DNA from: Desulfovibrionales bacterium
GTDB lineage: Bacteria > Desulfobacterota > Desulfovibrionia > Desulfovibrionales > Desulfonatronaceae
Length of the DNA stretch: 64,000 bases
Direction of reading: 5' to 3'
Assembly: GCA_007693505.1 (NCBI GenBank)
Contig: REDL01000064.1
Location: forward strand, 1 to 64,000
The translations under genes and the position numbers were made by a program. A model generated the notes under the pieces. The model saw only the letters and a list, made by a program, of their open reading frames with translations, was not told the origin of the DNA and ran no database searches. Shown one piece after another: positions 7,839-15,806 of the stretch (the first letter of the stretch is position 1; each line of letters starts with the position of its first letter).

Positions 7839-10800
7839 GGACCGCCCGGTTCCCGGGTTCCTGTTTTCCCTGGGCCAAGTCGCGGCCGCGGAAATCATTC
7901 TCGTCGGGTACGCGATGTTCCCCCTCGCCCGCCTGGAGATCCATCCGCGCCTGACCATCCTTTCCGGCAACAACGCCGTGGGCAAGACCACCATCCTGGA
8001 CGCCATCCAGACCGCCATCCTCTGCCACCAGCGATACATCAACCTCAATGTCGCCTCGGGCCAGAACGACCGCAGCCTGGCCGGGCAGATCAAGGACAGG
8101 GTGGCCTGGGCGGTCCTGTCCATCGCGGGCCATGAGTCCGTCAAGGCCATTGGCGTACGCCTGGTGCGCAAGCCGGCCTCGGACCTGGTCGACCTGGAAC
8201 CCTTTGCCTTGCTGCATGCGGCCCCTGATCCCCCGTTTTTTCTTGACCCGGATTCCATGCTGATCACCAGCGACCTGCGCGAGCTTCGCCGCCGGGTGGT
8301 GGTCACGGACATGGCCGGACAGGTGCACGAGTTCGCCAGGCTCGACGAATACCATGAATTCTTGCACAAGGAAGGGATCTTTCCCATCGCCCTGATGCAA
8401 AAGGGCATGAAGAAGCTCTATTCCGGCTTGTGGCGGCAGATCACCCAGCCCAGGCTGGGCGATCTGCAAAAATTCCTCCGGGAGATGCTCTGCACCGCGC
8501 CGCGCAAGAAAATGGGCTTTGACCAGGTCGAGCAGCTGATGCGCGAACGCAGAAAGGTCGAGCAGCGGCTGGATCTCCTGCTCAGGTTCAAGTCAACCCG
8601 CGACGAGCTCCAGGAGCTTTGCGAGCAGTACGCCCAGCAACGGCGCTCGGCCCTGGGGCTGGCCGCGGCCCTGCATGCCTGTGCTCTCCAGGATGCCAGG
8701 CTGAAGATTGCGGACGCGAAGGAACGAACCGTGGCCCTGGAGGCCCGGAAGACCGAATTGAGCGCCAGGGAGCAGGAACTGTCCCGGACCATCGCCGATC
8801 TGGAGCACGAACGGGAAAAACTGCTCGGCCGGCAGTCCGAACTGCACACGCGGTTGCGCCACCACCGGGAATACGTCGAGGCCTGCCGGATCATGGATAC
8901 GGCCGGCCGGGAACTGCAGGGGCTCGAGCCGGACCTGGAACGGACACGGACGGAGCTGGAACTGGCGCAACGCCGCAAGGAGGATTTGCAGGCCCGGCTC
9001 CATGAGCAGGAACGGCAAAAAGCCCGGCAGGAGGAGCGACTCGCGCAGCGCACGGAGGAGGCGCGGCGGTGGCGGGAGTACCTCGGGCGAATCGAGGAGG
9101 CGGAGCGCCGGACGGGTTGGACCTTGCGGTCCAGGGCGGAAGTCGGCGCCAAGCGTGAACAGGCGGACCTCGAAAAGCGGCATGTTGATGACCTGCCCAA
9201 TCTGAAAAGCCAGGCCTCCGAAGCCCGGAAGCGCGCCCAGGCCCACGAGGCGGCCCTTCGCGACTGGGAGAAATGCGCCCGGTTGTGCGGGATGGAGCGG
9301 ACGACGGACCCGACGCGGGACCTCCTGAGCCTGATTCGGGTTGAGGCGGAAGAAACATGGCTGGAGCAGAAGGACCGGATCAATGAGCTGGAGAGGGTCA
9401 TGCGGCAGCGGACCGCCGAACGGGACCAGCTGCTGCGCGGGCGCCCGCCCTTGCCGGAGAAGGCCGTTGAGGCCGTGGACAGGGGGATGGCCGTCCCGCT
9501 GGCCGATCGCTTCGAGGGTCTGGACCTGGCCGAGGCCAGGCTCTGGCAGCAGCGCCTCGGGCCCCTGGCCCTGGCCATTGAGCCGGGCCCGGGAGTTGCG
9601 CCAAAGGATCTGGGCGCAGGCCCGGAATCGTTTTGGATCTCCACCGGCCCATCGCCCGCGGACGAATCGGCCTGGAAGGAACCGGTCCCGGTCGAGGGGG
9701 GTAGCGTGGGCGGGATCGGCGCGCTGTCCTGGTATCAGCCCGACGGGCCCGTGTGGATCAGTTCCAAGGCCAGAATGCTGCGCATCCGCGAGCTGGAGCA
9801 GGCCCAGGAATCCGACGCCCGCCGCAGGCAGGACGCCCAGGACAGCCTGGACGAGGCCCAACGGAAGCTTGACGCGGTGCTTGCCTTCATTCCCCTGCTG
9901 GAAGCCTTTGCAGATCGCGACGCGCCGCAGCGGTCCGCGGACCTGTCCAGGCGCGTCCAGGATCTGGAGGTCAGAAGGCCGGAGATCCTGCGCAGGGCCC
10001 AGCTGTTGGCCGAGCTGGACAGGGACGCGTTCCTGCTGGACTGGCGCGCCGCCCCGGAGCAGGTCGCGGAACTGGAGAAGGTCCTGCAAGCCATCAGCCA
10101 TGAGCTTCAGGGGATCGGCCGGGAGCTGGAGCGGCTTGCCGCGGCAACGGGCCGGATGGAGAAGGACAAGCAGGACAAGGAGGCTCGGCGCGTGGCCCTG
10201 CTGGAGCAGCTTCGGTCCGCCGAAGAACGGAAGGCGTTCCTGGAACAGGAAGAGCCCCTCGACGTCCTGCTGGGCCGCGTGGATTTCCAGGAGGCCGAGG
10301 CCTTGGAAACGTCCGTTCGCGAGCTGAAGGAGAACAGGGACCGGCAGGGAAAGGCGCGTGATCTTCTGATCGATGAACGTGGCGGAATTCAGTCTCAACT
10401 GCTGAAGGTGGCGGAGGATCTGGAGCGCTTCGTCCGGAAAAAAAGGGAAGAGGCGGCGGAGCAGGAAAACGCCCTGCGCGAGTGGCGGGTCTTTTTCCCT
10501 GACGAGGCGCCGCCCAGGCCGGTCGAAAGCCCCAGCCAGGGGCTCGTGGAGCGGGCCAGGGCGCAGCGGGAATCCCTGCGACAAAGCCTTGGTCAGCGAA
10601 TCGCCCAGGTCGGTGCCGGGCACGGCATTGCCGTGAACACGGAACGCGAGCCGGACGAATCAGCCGCGCTGCTGCTGGAAGCCATGATGCCCCACGGCAT
10701 CGACCTGGACAGGGAGGAAGCGCAGCTTGATCAGCTCCGGGCCGAGTTGAAGGAGATCGAAGGCCGGATCAGGTCCTATGTGGAGGAAATCAAGAGAAAC

Positions 10801-11427
10801 GTCGACGTGGACCTGAACGAACTCGGGCGGCGGGTGCATCAGGTCAACCGCATTCTCTCGGATCTGAGTTTCGGCCGGATCAGACGGGTCCAGCTGGACC
10901 GGGAGTTCCTGCCGGCCTACGAAGGGCTCAAAAGGCTCAAGGGCCAGCAGCTCACGCTCTTTTCCCACGGCGAGCCCCTGACACTGCAGCAGTTCATCCA
11001 GCAGGTCCGGGACATGGTCGCGCGGTATGCGAGAACCGAGGAGATCAGCGAGGAGCAGATCGCGGACTACCGGACCTACGTCCGGATTCGCTGGACCATC
11101 ACCGATGCGGAAGGCACGACCCGGGACGCCGGGTTTTCCAGCGGGGAGGGGCTGGGCATCAACCTGGCCATCTGCCTGAGCCTGCTCTTCTACCTGTCCG
11201 GCGGTTCCGACCGGAGCAGGGTGCAAGGAATGCTGCTCATGGCGCTGGACGAAGCCGAACGGTTGGACGAAAAGGCCCTGCTCACGGTCAGATCCCTGCT
11301 GGACCGGGTCAACTGCCAGCTGCTTGTGGCCCTGCCCAGGACGCTTGAGGTCCCCTCGTCCCTCTGTCACCTGCTCACCCCGCTCTCCCAAGGGGTGACC
11401 CACATCTCCGTCTACCACGAAGGCTGA
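7822..11427 (+). CDS. jetC: Wadjet SMC-like ATPase JetC (MksB/MukB-like)
   Basis: This protein is about 1,201 residues long. An N-terminal ATPase half has Walker A GNNAVGKTT (about residues 49-57). Two long coiled-coil stretches rich in E, R, L and Q flank a hinge-like region around residues 560-680. The C-terminal half has the ABC signature FSSGEGLG (about 1103-1110) and Walker B LLMALDEAERLD (about 1138). This is SMC architecture of MukB/MksB type and family length. ATG 7822 has GAGG nine bases upstream; 7813 and 7831 are alternatives. It overlaps the end of jetB by 17 bp. ATP-driven loop extrusion on plasmid DNA is the known role of the family. Confidence 0.92.
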   Translation: MQTMHEDRPVPGFLFSLGQVAAAEIILVGYAMFPLARLEIHPRLTILSGNNAVGKTTILDAIQTAILCHQRYINLNVASGQNDRSLAGQIKDRVAWAVLSIAGHESVKAIGVRLVRKPASDLVDLEPFALLHAAPDPPFFLDPDSMLITSDLRELRRRVVVTDMAGQVHEFARLDEYHEFLHKEGIFPIALMQKGMKKLYSGLWRQITQPRLGDLQKFLREMLCTAPRKKMGFDQVEQLMRERRKVEQRLDLLLRFKSTRDELQELCEQYAQQRRSALGLAAALHACALQDARLKIADAKERTVALEARKTELSAREQELSRTIADLEHEREKLLGRQSELHTRLRHHREYVEACRIMDTAGRELQGLEPDLERTRTELELAQRRKEDLQARLHEQERQKARQEERLAQRTEEARRWREYLGRIEEAERRTGWTLRSRAEVGAKREQADLEKRHVDDLPNLKSQASEARKRAQAHEAALRDWEKCARLCGMERTTDPTRDLLSLIRVEAEETWLEQKDRINELERVMRQRTAERDQLLRGRPPLPEKAVEAVDRGMAVPLADRFEGLDLAEARLWQQRLGPLALAIEPGPGVAPKDLGAGPESFWISTGPSPADESAWKEPVPVEGGSVGGIGALSWYQPDGPVWISSKARMLRIRELEQAQESDARRRQDAQDSLDEAQRKLDAVLAFIPLLEAFADRDAPQRSADLSRRVQDLEVRRPEILRRAQLLAELDRDAFLLDWRAAPEQVAELEKVLQAISHELQGIGRELERLAAATGRMEKDKQDKEARRVALLEQLRSAEERKAFLEQEEPLDVLLGRVDFQEAEALETSVRELKENRDRQGKARDLLIDERGGIQSQLLKVAEDLERFVRKKREEAAEQENALREWRVFFPDEAPPRPVESPSQGLVERARAQRESLRQSLGQRIAQVGAGHGIAVNTEREPDESAALLLEAMMPHGIDLDREEAQLDQLRAELKEIEGRIRSYVEEIKRNVDVDLNELGRRVHQVNRILSDLSFGRIRRVQLDREFLPAYEGLKRLKGQQLTLFSHGEPLTLQQFIQQVRDMVARYARTEEISEEQIADYRTYVRIRWTITDAEGTTRDAGFSSGEGLGINLAICLSLLFYLSGGSDRSRVQGMLLMALDEAERLDEKALLTVRSLLDRVNCQLLVALPRTLEVPSSLCHLLTPLSQGVTHISVYHEG

Positions 11428-11429
11428 TC

Positions 11430-12434
11430 ATGGGGGCAAGATGCCTGCTGAAGACCTGCCTGCGGCTGCGTGACCTCCAGGAGCAGCAGGCAATCCGCCA
11501 TACCAGCCTGCTTGACGAATATGTGCGAGCCGGCATCCTGGAAAGGACCGCCAATCTGATCCGGATCAAGGATCACGACACCCTGGGGAACATCCTCGAT
11601 CTGCAATGCGCCGGGCTTTTGCGGGACAAGGCCGAGGCGGAGCGCCTGCTCCAGGAGCTTGGGCTGGACATCGCGATCACGGCTCTGCCCCGGGAAGCGC
11701 TTCTTCTGGCCAGGGCCCTGCGATCCGCACCCGCCATCCCGGAGCGGGCCTGGCACCAGCAGCTGTGTGCCGAGCTTTTCGGAGACTCGAAATTCCTCCA
11801 GAAACACCACCTGCTCCTGCGCATCTATTCCCAATGGCGGGCCAATGCCGGAGGCGGCGGGGAACTGCGGATCAAGGCCTTTGAGCCGGTCCGGCACGAA
11901 CAGGGGCTGGACCTGCGTGAGGTCACCGCATGCTGCGGCCAGGCGGTCCTGGACGCCGTCGATGCCTCGGGCCTGCAACACTGGGATTTTTCCGGGCTGG
12001 ACCTCGTGGTCACCTGCGAAAACCTCTCCCCGTTCCTCCAGCTTGACCTGCCCCGGGGGCTGCTCGTCTACACCGCCGGATATGCCGGCACGTCATTGAC
12101 CGCGTTTCTACGCGGTCTTCCGCAAGCCTGCCGCTGGGTGCACTTCGGCGACTTCGATCCGGACGGGCTGTACATCTTCGAAAACATCCAGCGGGTCGCC
12201 GGGCGAGAGGGGTCCTTTTTTCCCGGCATTTCCTTTCTCGCCGGACACGACCTGCCGGGGTACCCGGCAAAGCGGAACTGGGAGCCTGAGAGATACGTTT
12301 CGGATCAGGCCAGGGAACTGGCCCGTTGGGGAGCAAGCAGAAATCTCTACGTGGAGCAGGAGGCGATCATGGCCGCTGCCAGCGACCAGATTGCCCGGAG
12401 CCTTGTCAGTGTAACGGAAACCCCGTCTGGTTGA
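11430..12434 (+). CDS. jetD: Wadjet nuclease JetD (MksG, TOPRIM, DUF3322/DUF2220)
   Basis: This 334-residue protein follows jetC after 2 bp. The N-terminal part is a helical DUF3322-like region. The C-terminal part is a DUF2220 TOPRIM domain: VVTCENLSPF carries the TOPRIM glutamate (about residue 197) and HFGDFDPDGLYIF the DxD motif (about residue 241). The closing YVEQEAIM is typical of JetD. JetD is the topoisomerase VI-like nuclease that cuts plasmids halted by the JetABC motor. All catalytic acids are present. The protein is somewhat shorter than the ~390 residues common in the family, apparently at the N-terminus. Confidence 0.9.
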   Translation: MGARCLLKTCLRLRDLQEQQAIRHTSLLDEYVRAGILERTANLIRIKDHDTLGNILDLQCAGLLRDKAEAERLLQELGLDIAITALPREALLLARALRSAPAIPERAWHQQLCAELFGDSKFLQKHHLLLRIYSQWRANAGGGGELRIKAFEPVRHEQGLDLREVTACCGQAVLDAVDASGLQHWDFSGLDLVVTCENLSPFLQLDLPRGLLVYTAGYAGTSLTAFLRGLPQACRWVHFGDFDPDGLYIFENIQRVAGREGSFFPGISFLAGHDLPGYPAKRNWEPERYVSDQARELARWGASRNLYVEQEAIMAAASDQIARSLVSVTETPSG

Positions 12435-12436
12435 TT

Positions 12437-12601
12437 ATGCCGAAACAGGAGATGATTCCTGTCCTCGATTCAATAACGATACCTGAATGGGAGGGGGTGC
12501 CGGACGAGGCGTTCATGGCCGCCGTGCCGGTCGACCATGACGCCCTGTCCAAGACCGGGAGAACGGCACGGTATCGGAACGAATTCGATAACGCGATGTA
12601 G
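12437..12601 (+). CDS. Small hypothetical frame with YRNEFD tail
   Basis: This 54-residue frame (MPKQEMIPVLDSITIPEWEG to ARYRNEFDNAM) lies 2 bp after jetD. The C-terminal half resembles the tail of the fragment at 296-529 near the other island end. There is no clear ribosome binding site and no recognised domain. It could be a small jet-associated gene, an antitoxin-like peptide, or a remnant shared by both island borders. Confidence 0.35.
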   Translation: MPKQEMIPVLDSITIPEWEGVPDEAFMAAVPVDHDALSKTGRTARYRNEFDNAM

Positions 12602-12603
12602 AA

Positions 12604-12632
12604 GGCTTGGTGCAAGGACGTTGCACCAAGCC
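12604..12632. terminator. Perfect 12-bp inverted repeat after the Wadjet operon
   Basis: GGCTTGGTGCAA (12604-12615), a 5-base loop and TTGCACCAAGCC (12621-12632) form a strong hairpin just behind the last frame of the operon. There is no U-tract, so it may act as a 3'-end stabiliser or factor-assisted terminator. A short GACGGAT tandem follows at about 12637-12655; nothing else is seen up to the promoter at 12760. Confidence 0.5.
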
Positions 12633-12759
12633 GAAGACGGATGACGGATGACGGAGAAGGGAAAATATGTGGTTGCGGCAATACGATTTCAAGGTCTGAC
12701 AGAGCCAGTCTCTTCTTGCAGTATCAAATGAAGAGGCAGGAGCGGCGCCCCCCTTGGAA

Positions 12760-12796
12760 TTGACATTAAAAGACAGATAAGTACAATTGTACTTAT
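12760..12796 (+). promoter_or_regulatory. Promoter with 20-bp palindromic operator, leaderless vapC
   Basis: TTGACA (12760-12765) and TACAAT (12782-12787), spaced 16 bp, form a near-consensus sigma-70 promoter. The perfect palindrome ATAAGTACAATTGTACTTAT (12777-12796) covers the -10 box and runs into the start codon. The predicted start of transcription is the A of the ATG at 12795, so the mRNA should be leaderless and repressed by toxin-antitoxin complex binding. Confidence 0.75.
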
Positions 12797-13187
12797 GAAG
12801 GTTGTTGCCGATACCAATACATTTCTTGCCGTTGTTTTGAACGAACCGGAGAAAGATGCTCTAGTCCGGGCGACATCTGGACATCAGCTCATTGCTCCCG
12901 AGGTTCTGCCGTACGAAATCGGCAATGCTCTGACCGCAATGCTGAAAAAGGGCGTCCTTGCTCCTCCCGAGGTTGCACTCATCTGGGACGCTGTTCGGCA
13001 AATTCCCGTGGAACTCAGGGCGGTTGACATGCGCGAGGCATTGCGCTTGGCCGTGAGGTTCCAGATATATGCCTATGATGCGTATTTTCTTGATTGCGCG
13101 TTGAATGGCCGTTTTCCTCTCCTGACCCTTGATCGCGGCATGAGGCGGTGCGCGCAACATCTGAATGTACAAATACTGGAGTTCTGA
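12795..13187 (+). CDS. VapC-like PIN-domain toxin
   Basis: This 130-residue PIN protein has VVADTNTFLAVVLNEPEKDAL at the N-terminus (first Asp), PEVLPYEIGNAL (second acidic residue), and AYDAYFLDCALN with LLTLDRGM in the C-terminal part (remaining acidic residues). The set of four acids expected for Mg-dependent RNase activity appears complete. The antitoxin gene follows after 2 bp, again toxin first. The start codon lies inside the palindromic operator. Confidence 0.9.
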   Translation: MKVVADTNTFLAVVLNEPEKDALVRATSGHQLIAPEVLPYEIGNALTAMLKKGVLAPPEVALIWDAVRQIPVELRAVDMREALRLAVRFQIYAYDAYFLDCALNGRFPLLTLDRGMRRCAQHLNVQILEF

Positions 13188-13189
13188 TC

Positions 13190-13447
13190 ATGCAAGTATT
13201 TACCTATTCCCAGGCCCGCCAGGCATTGGCAACGGTCCTCAACACTGCTCGCTCCGAGCGGGTTTTGATCACCCGCCGCGGCGGAGAAACTTTTGAGGTC
13301 ACGCTCAGGCCTGCCCCCAAATCACCTTTTGACGTGCCTGGAGTGACAACCCGGGCTGCCACTCGGGATATTCTCGCTGCGATTCGGGAATCGAGGTCGC
13401 GGGAAAGCGAGCAGGATGCATCTCCGGTGGACAAGGCTTCTCAATGA
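13190..13447 (+). CDS. Phd/YefM-like antitoxin
   Basis: This 85-residue protein has an N-terminal YSQARQALATVLNTARSERVLITRRGGE, the Phd/YefM DNA-binding fold pattern (short helix, then the VLITRRG strand). A disordered, charged C-terminal tail (RESRSRESEQ) probably wraps the PIN toxin. It is translated from an ATG 2 bp after the toxin stop. It ends 58 bp before the thiC stop codon, the two genes being convergent. Confidence 0.85.
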   Translation: MQVFTYSQARQALATVLNTARSERVLITRRGGETFEVTLRPAPKSPFDVPGVTTRAATRDILAAIRESRSRESEQDASPVDKASQ

Positions 13448-13496
13448 CTCCATGCACGTCAGAGGATGTGTCCAAGGCTGCCAGCTTCTTTGTTCG

Positions 13497-13858
13497 CTCC
13501 ACCCCTCAATCATCCAGCTGAATATCCTTCCCCTCCCTAACCCTTTTCATGGTCCGCACGGCGCACATCTTGCCGCACATGGTGCAGGAGTCCTCGTGGG
13601 CCGGTTTGGAGGAGGCGCGGTAGGCGCGGGCTTTTTCCGGGTCCAGGGCCAGGTTGAACATGGCTTCCCAGTCCAGGTCGGCGCGGGCCTTGGACATCTT
13701 GTCGTCCCAGTTGCGTGCGCCGGGGATGCCTTTGGCGATGTCCGCGGCGTGGGCCGCGATGCGAGAGGCCATGATCCCTTCCTTCATGTCCTCCAGGGTG
13801 GGCAGGCGCAGGTGTTCGGCCGGGGTGACGTAGCAGAGGAAATCCGCACCGGCGGCCG
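13497..13858. repeat. Direct repeat, right copy (end of intact thiC)
   Basis: This is the counterpart of 541-902. It covers the last ~118 codons of thiC plus about 10 bp beyond the stop. The duplicated 3' end implies insertion or unequal recombination at the thiC end. Confidence 0.88.
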
Positions 13859-14810
13859 CGGCCACGGCTCCGCCGATGGCGCTGGTGATGTGGTCGTAGC
13901 CCGGGGCCACGTCCGTGACCAGGGGGCCGAGCACGTAGAAGGGCGCGCCGTGGCAGAGCCGTTTTTCCAGGACCATGTTCGCGGCGATCTCGTTCAGGGC
14001 CATGTGTCCGGGTCCTTCGATCATCACCTGGACGTCGCGTTCCCAGGCCCGCTTGGTCAGCTCGCCCAGGACGATCATCTCCTGGACTTGGACCGCGTCC
14101 GTGGCGTCGTGCAGGGAGCCGGGACGGCAGCCGTCGCCCAGGCTCAGGGTCACGTCGTGTTTTGCGCAGATTTCCAGGAGCCGGTCGTAATGCTCGTAGA
14201 ACGGGTTCTCGGCGTCGTTCTCCTTCATCCAGGCGTAGAGCAGGGAACCGCCCCGAGAGACCAGGGAGGTCAGGCGATTGGTCTTATCGATCCGCTCCGC
14301 GGTCAACCGGTTCAAGCCGCAGTGGATGGTCAAAAAATCCACGCCGTCGTCCACGTGGGCCTGGACCACGTCGAAGAACTCGTCCGCGCTGATGTCGGAC
14401 AGATTCTTGTCGTAGAAGCCCACGGCGTCATAGATGGGTACCGTGCCGATCATGGCCCGGGATTCGGCGATCAGGGCCTGGCGGAATTCCCGTGTCTTGC
14501 CGAAGCAGCTCAGGTCCATGATCGCCTCGGCTCCCAGGCGCAGGGCGTGGCGGACCTTTTCCATTTCCAGGTCCATGTCGCAGGCGTCCTTGGAAATGCC
14601 CAGGTTGACGTTGATCTTGGTCCGCAGCCCCCGGCCGACGCCTTCAGGGTCCAGGTGGGCGTGATTCTTGTTCGCCGGAATGATCACCTCGCCCGAGGCC
14701 ATGCGCTCCATCAGGGTTTCCAAAGGCAGATTCTCCTTGGCCGCCACGGTGCGCATCTGGTCCGTGACAATGCCCTTGCGGGCCGCATTCATTTGGGTTG
14801 TCCAACTCAT
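13506..14810 (-). CDS. thiC: Phosphomethylpyrimidine synthase ThiC
   Basis: This 434-residue radical SAM enzyme converts aminoimidazole ribotide to HMP phosphate, the pyrimidine branch of thiamine synthesis. Family signatures include [33 protein letters not shown] and the C-terminal CTMCGKMC motif that ligates the 4Fe-4S cluster. Length matches bacterial ThiC of the shorter type. The start overlaps the thiE stop by 4 bp. It is the last gene of the thiamine operon and its 3' end is duplicated at 541-902. No U-rich terminator is visible after it, so transcripts may run on into the island, antisense to the vapC-like pair. Confidence 0.97.
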   Translation of the reverse strand: MSWTTQMNAARKGIVTDQMRTVAAKENLPLETLMERMASGEVIIPANKNHAHLDPEGVGRGLRTKINVNLGISKDACDMDLEMEKVRHALRLGAEAIMDLSCFGKTREFRQALIAESRAMIGTVPIYDAVGFYDKNLSDISADEFFDVVQAHVDDGVDFLTIHCGLNRLTAERIDKTNRLTSLVSRGGSLLYAWMKENDAENPFYEHYDRLLEICAKHDVTLSLGDGCRPGSLHDATDAVQVQEMIVLGELTKRAWERDVQVMIEGPGHMALNEIAANMVLEKRLCHGAPFYVLGPLVTDVAPGYDHITSAIGGAVAAAAGADFLCYVTPAEHLRLPTLEDMKEGIMASRIAAHAADIAKGIPGARNWDDKMSKARADLDWEAMFNLALDPEKARAYRASSKPAHEDSCTMCGKMCAVRTMKRVREGKDIQLDD

Positions 14811-15463
14811 GATTTTGTTTCCCTCATATTTTGTTGCATGGCTTTACGCAGGGCTTGGATCTGCGCCGGTATGTCCGGCTTGGCGACGATTTCCGTGATC
14901 ATGGCCACGCAGGACGCGCCCCGCTGAACCACCTCGCCGATGTTGTGCTCCTTGATCCCGCCGATGACCACGAAGGGGATGGACAGGTTGGCCGTGACCC
15001 ATTCCAGGTATTCCAGACCCACCGGCGCGCAGACGTCCTTCTTGGTCTTGGTGGCAAAGATCGGCCCCACGCCAATGTAGTCCACTCCGACCTCCACCGC
15101 GGCTCGGGCCTGGTCCGGGCAGTGGGTGGACAGGCCGATGATCTTGTCCGGTCCGAGTAGGTGGCGGACCACCGGCACGGGCAGGTCGTCCTGGCCCACG
15201 TGGACGCCGTCCGCGTCCACGGCCTGGGCCACGGCCACGTCGTCGTTGACCAGGAAGAGAGCCCCGGTCTTACGGGTCAGCTCCCGGATGGCCGCGCATT
15301 CCTCCAGCTTGACCCGTCCAGGCTTGTCCTTCTCCCGGTACTGAATGAGCTTGATGCCGGCGTCCAGCATGGATTGAACCACCTCCAGGTTGGAGCGGCC
15401 CAGGGAGTGCTCCTCGCTGGTCAGGCAGTAGAGGTCGATGTTGTGCAAGGGATTATTCATCAT
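14807..15463 (-). CDS. thiE: Thiamine-phosphate synthase ThiE
   Basis: This 218-residue TIM barrel couples HMP pyrophosphate and thiazole phosphate to thiamine phosphate. Signatures are IQYREKDK (pyrophosphate region), [42 protein letters not shown] and FVVIGGI. AAGGAATCCC precedes the ATG at 15463, so the longer frame upstream is not used. It overlaps thiC by 4 bp. A 343-bp gap with a long hairpin separates it from thiF, so it may have its own promoter; AT-rich sequence near 15590-15615 is a weak candidate. Confidence 0.95.
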   Translation of the reverse strand: MMNNPLHNIDLYCLTSEEHSLGRSNLEVVQSMLDAGIKLIQYREKDKPGRVKLEECAAIRELTRKTGALFLVNDDVAVAQAVDADGVHVGQDDLPVPVVRHLLGPDKIIGLSTHCPDQARAAVEVGVDYIGVGPIFATKTKKDVCAPVGLEYLEWVTANLSIPFVVIGGIKEHNIGEVVQRGASCVAMITEIVAKPDIPAQIQALRKAMQQNMRETKS

Positions 15464-15656
15464 GGGATTCCTTTGGTGATGATGGTTCAATGTTTTGAGT
15501 TCACGGTTCAACGGTCCATGGTCGGCCAATGCAATTCCGTGGGTGCGCACCTGTGTGAGCGCCCCAGGGGCATTTCCTTCTCTGTAAAAAGAATATAATT
15601 TCAAATTATTAGGTTGAAGTATGTTCAGGGTGAACCTCCAGGGTGGGCCAGCAATC

Positions 15657-15728
15657 ATCGAAATCGAAATCGCTGTCGAAATCGGAAAGTTTCCAGAAAT
15701 CGATTTCGATCACGATTTCGATTTCGAT
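15657..15728. repeat. 72-bp hairpin built from GAAATC units
   Basis: Left arm 15657-15684 and right arm 15701-15728 are 28 bases each and pair at about 25 of 28 positions. Both arms are made of CGAAAT/ATTTCG units, and the loop contains GGAAAGTTTCC. It sits in the 343-bp thiF-thiE gap of the thiamine operon, which otherwise holds no gene. It may be an attenuator, an RNA processing site or a miniature repeat element. Confidence 0.7.
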
Positions 15729-15806
15729 ACCGATTTAGAGCGCCCGAAGTGCGGAAACAAACCTGCCTTGGTGTCAGCCCCGTCCGGATTGTCAGGGCTC
15801 TTTTCC

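Noticed and set aside
8593-10623. Long minus-strand open frame opposite jetC
   Set aside because: It mirrors the high GC third-position bias of the SMC gene; leucine/proline/glutamine-rich sequence without motifs.
1-13500. Search for an integrase, transposase or tRNA attachment site that would explain the island
   Set aside because: No recombinase-like protein and no tRNA or tmRNA sequence was recognised; the mobility mechanism stays open.
13416-14927. Plus-strand open frame of 503 codons opposite thiC
   Set aside because: It is antisense to well conserved ThiC; the composition is a GC-driven shadow with no domain or ribosome binding site.
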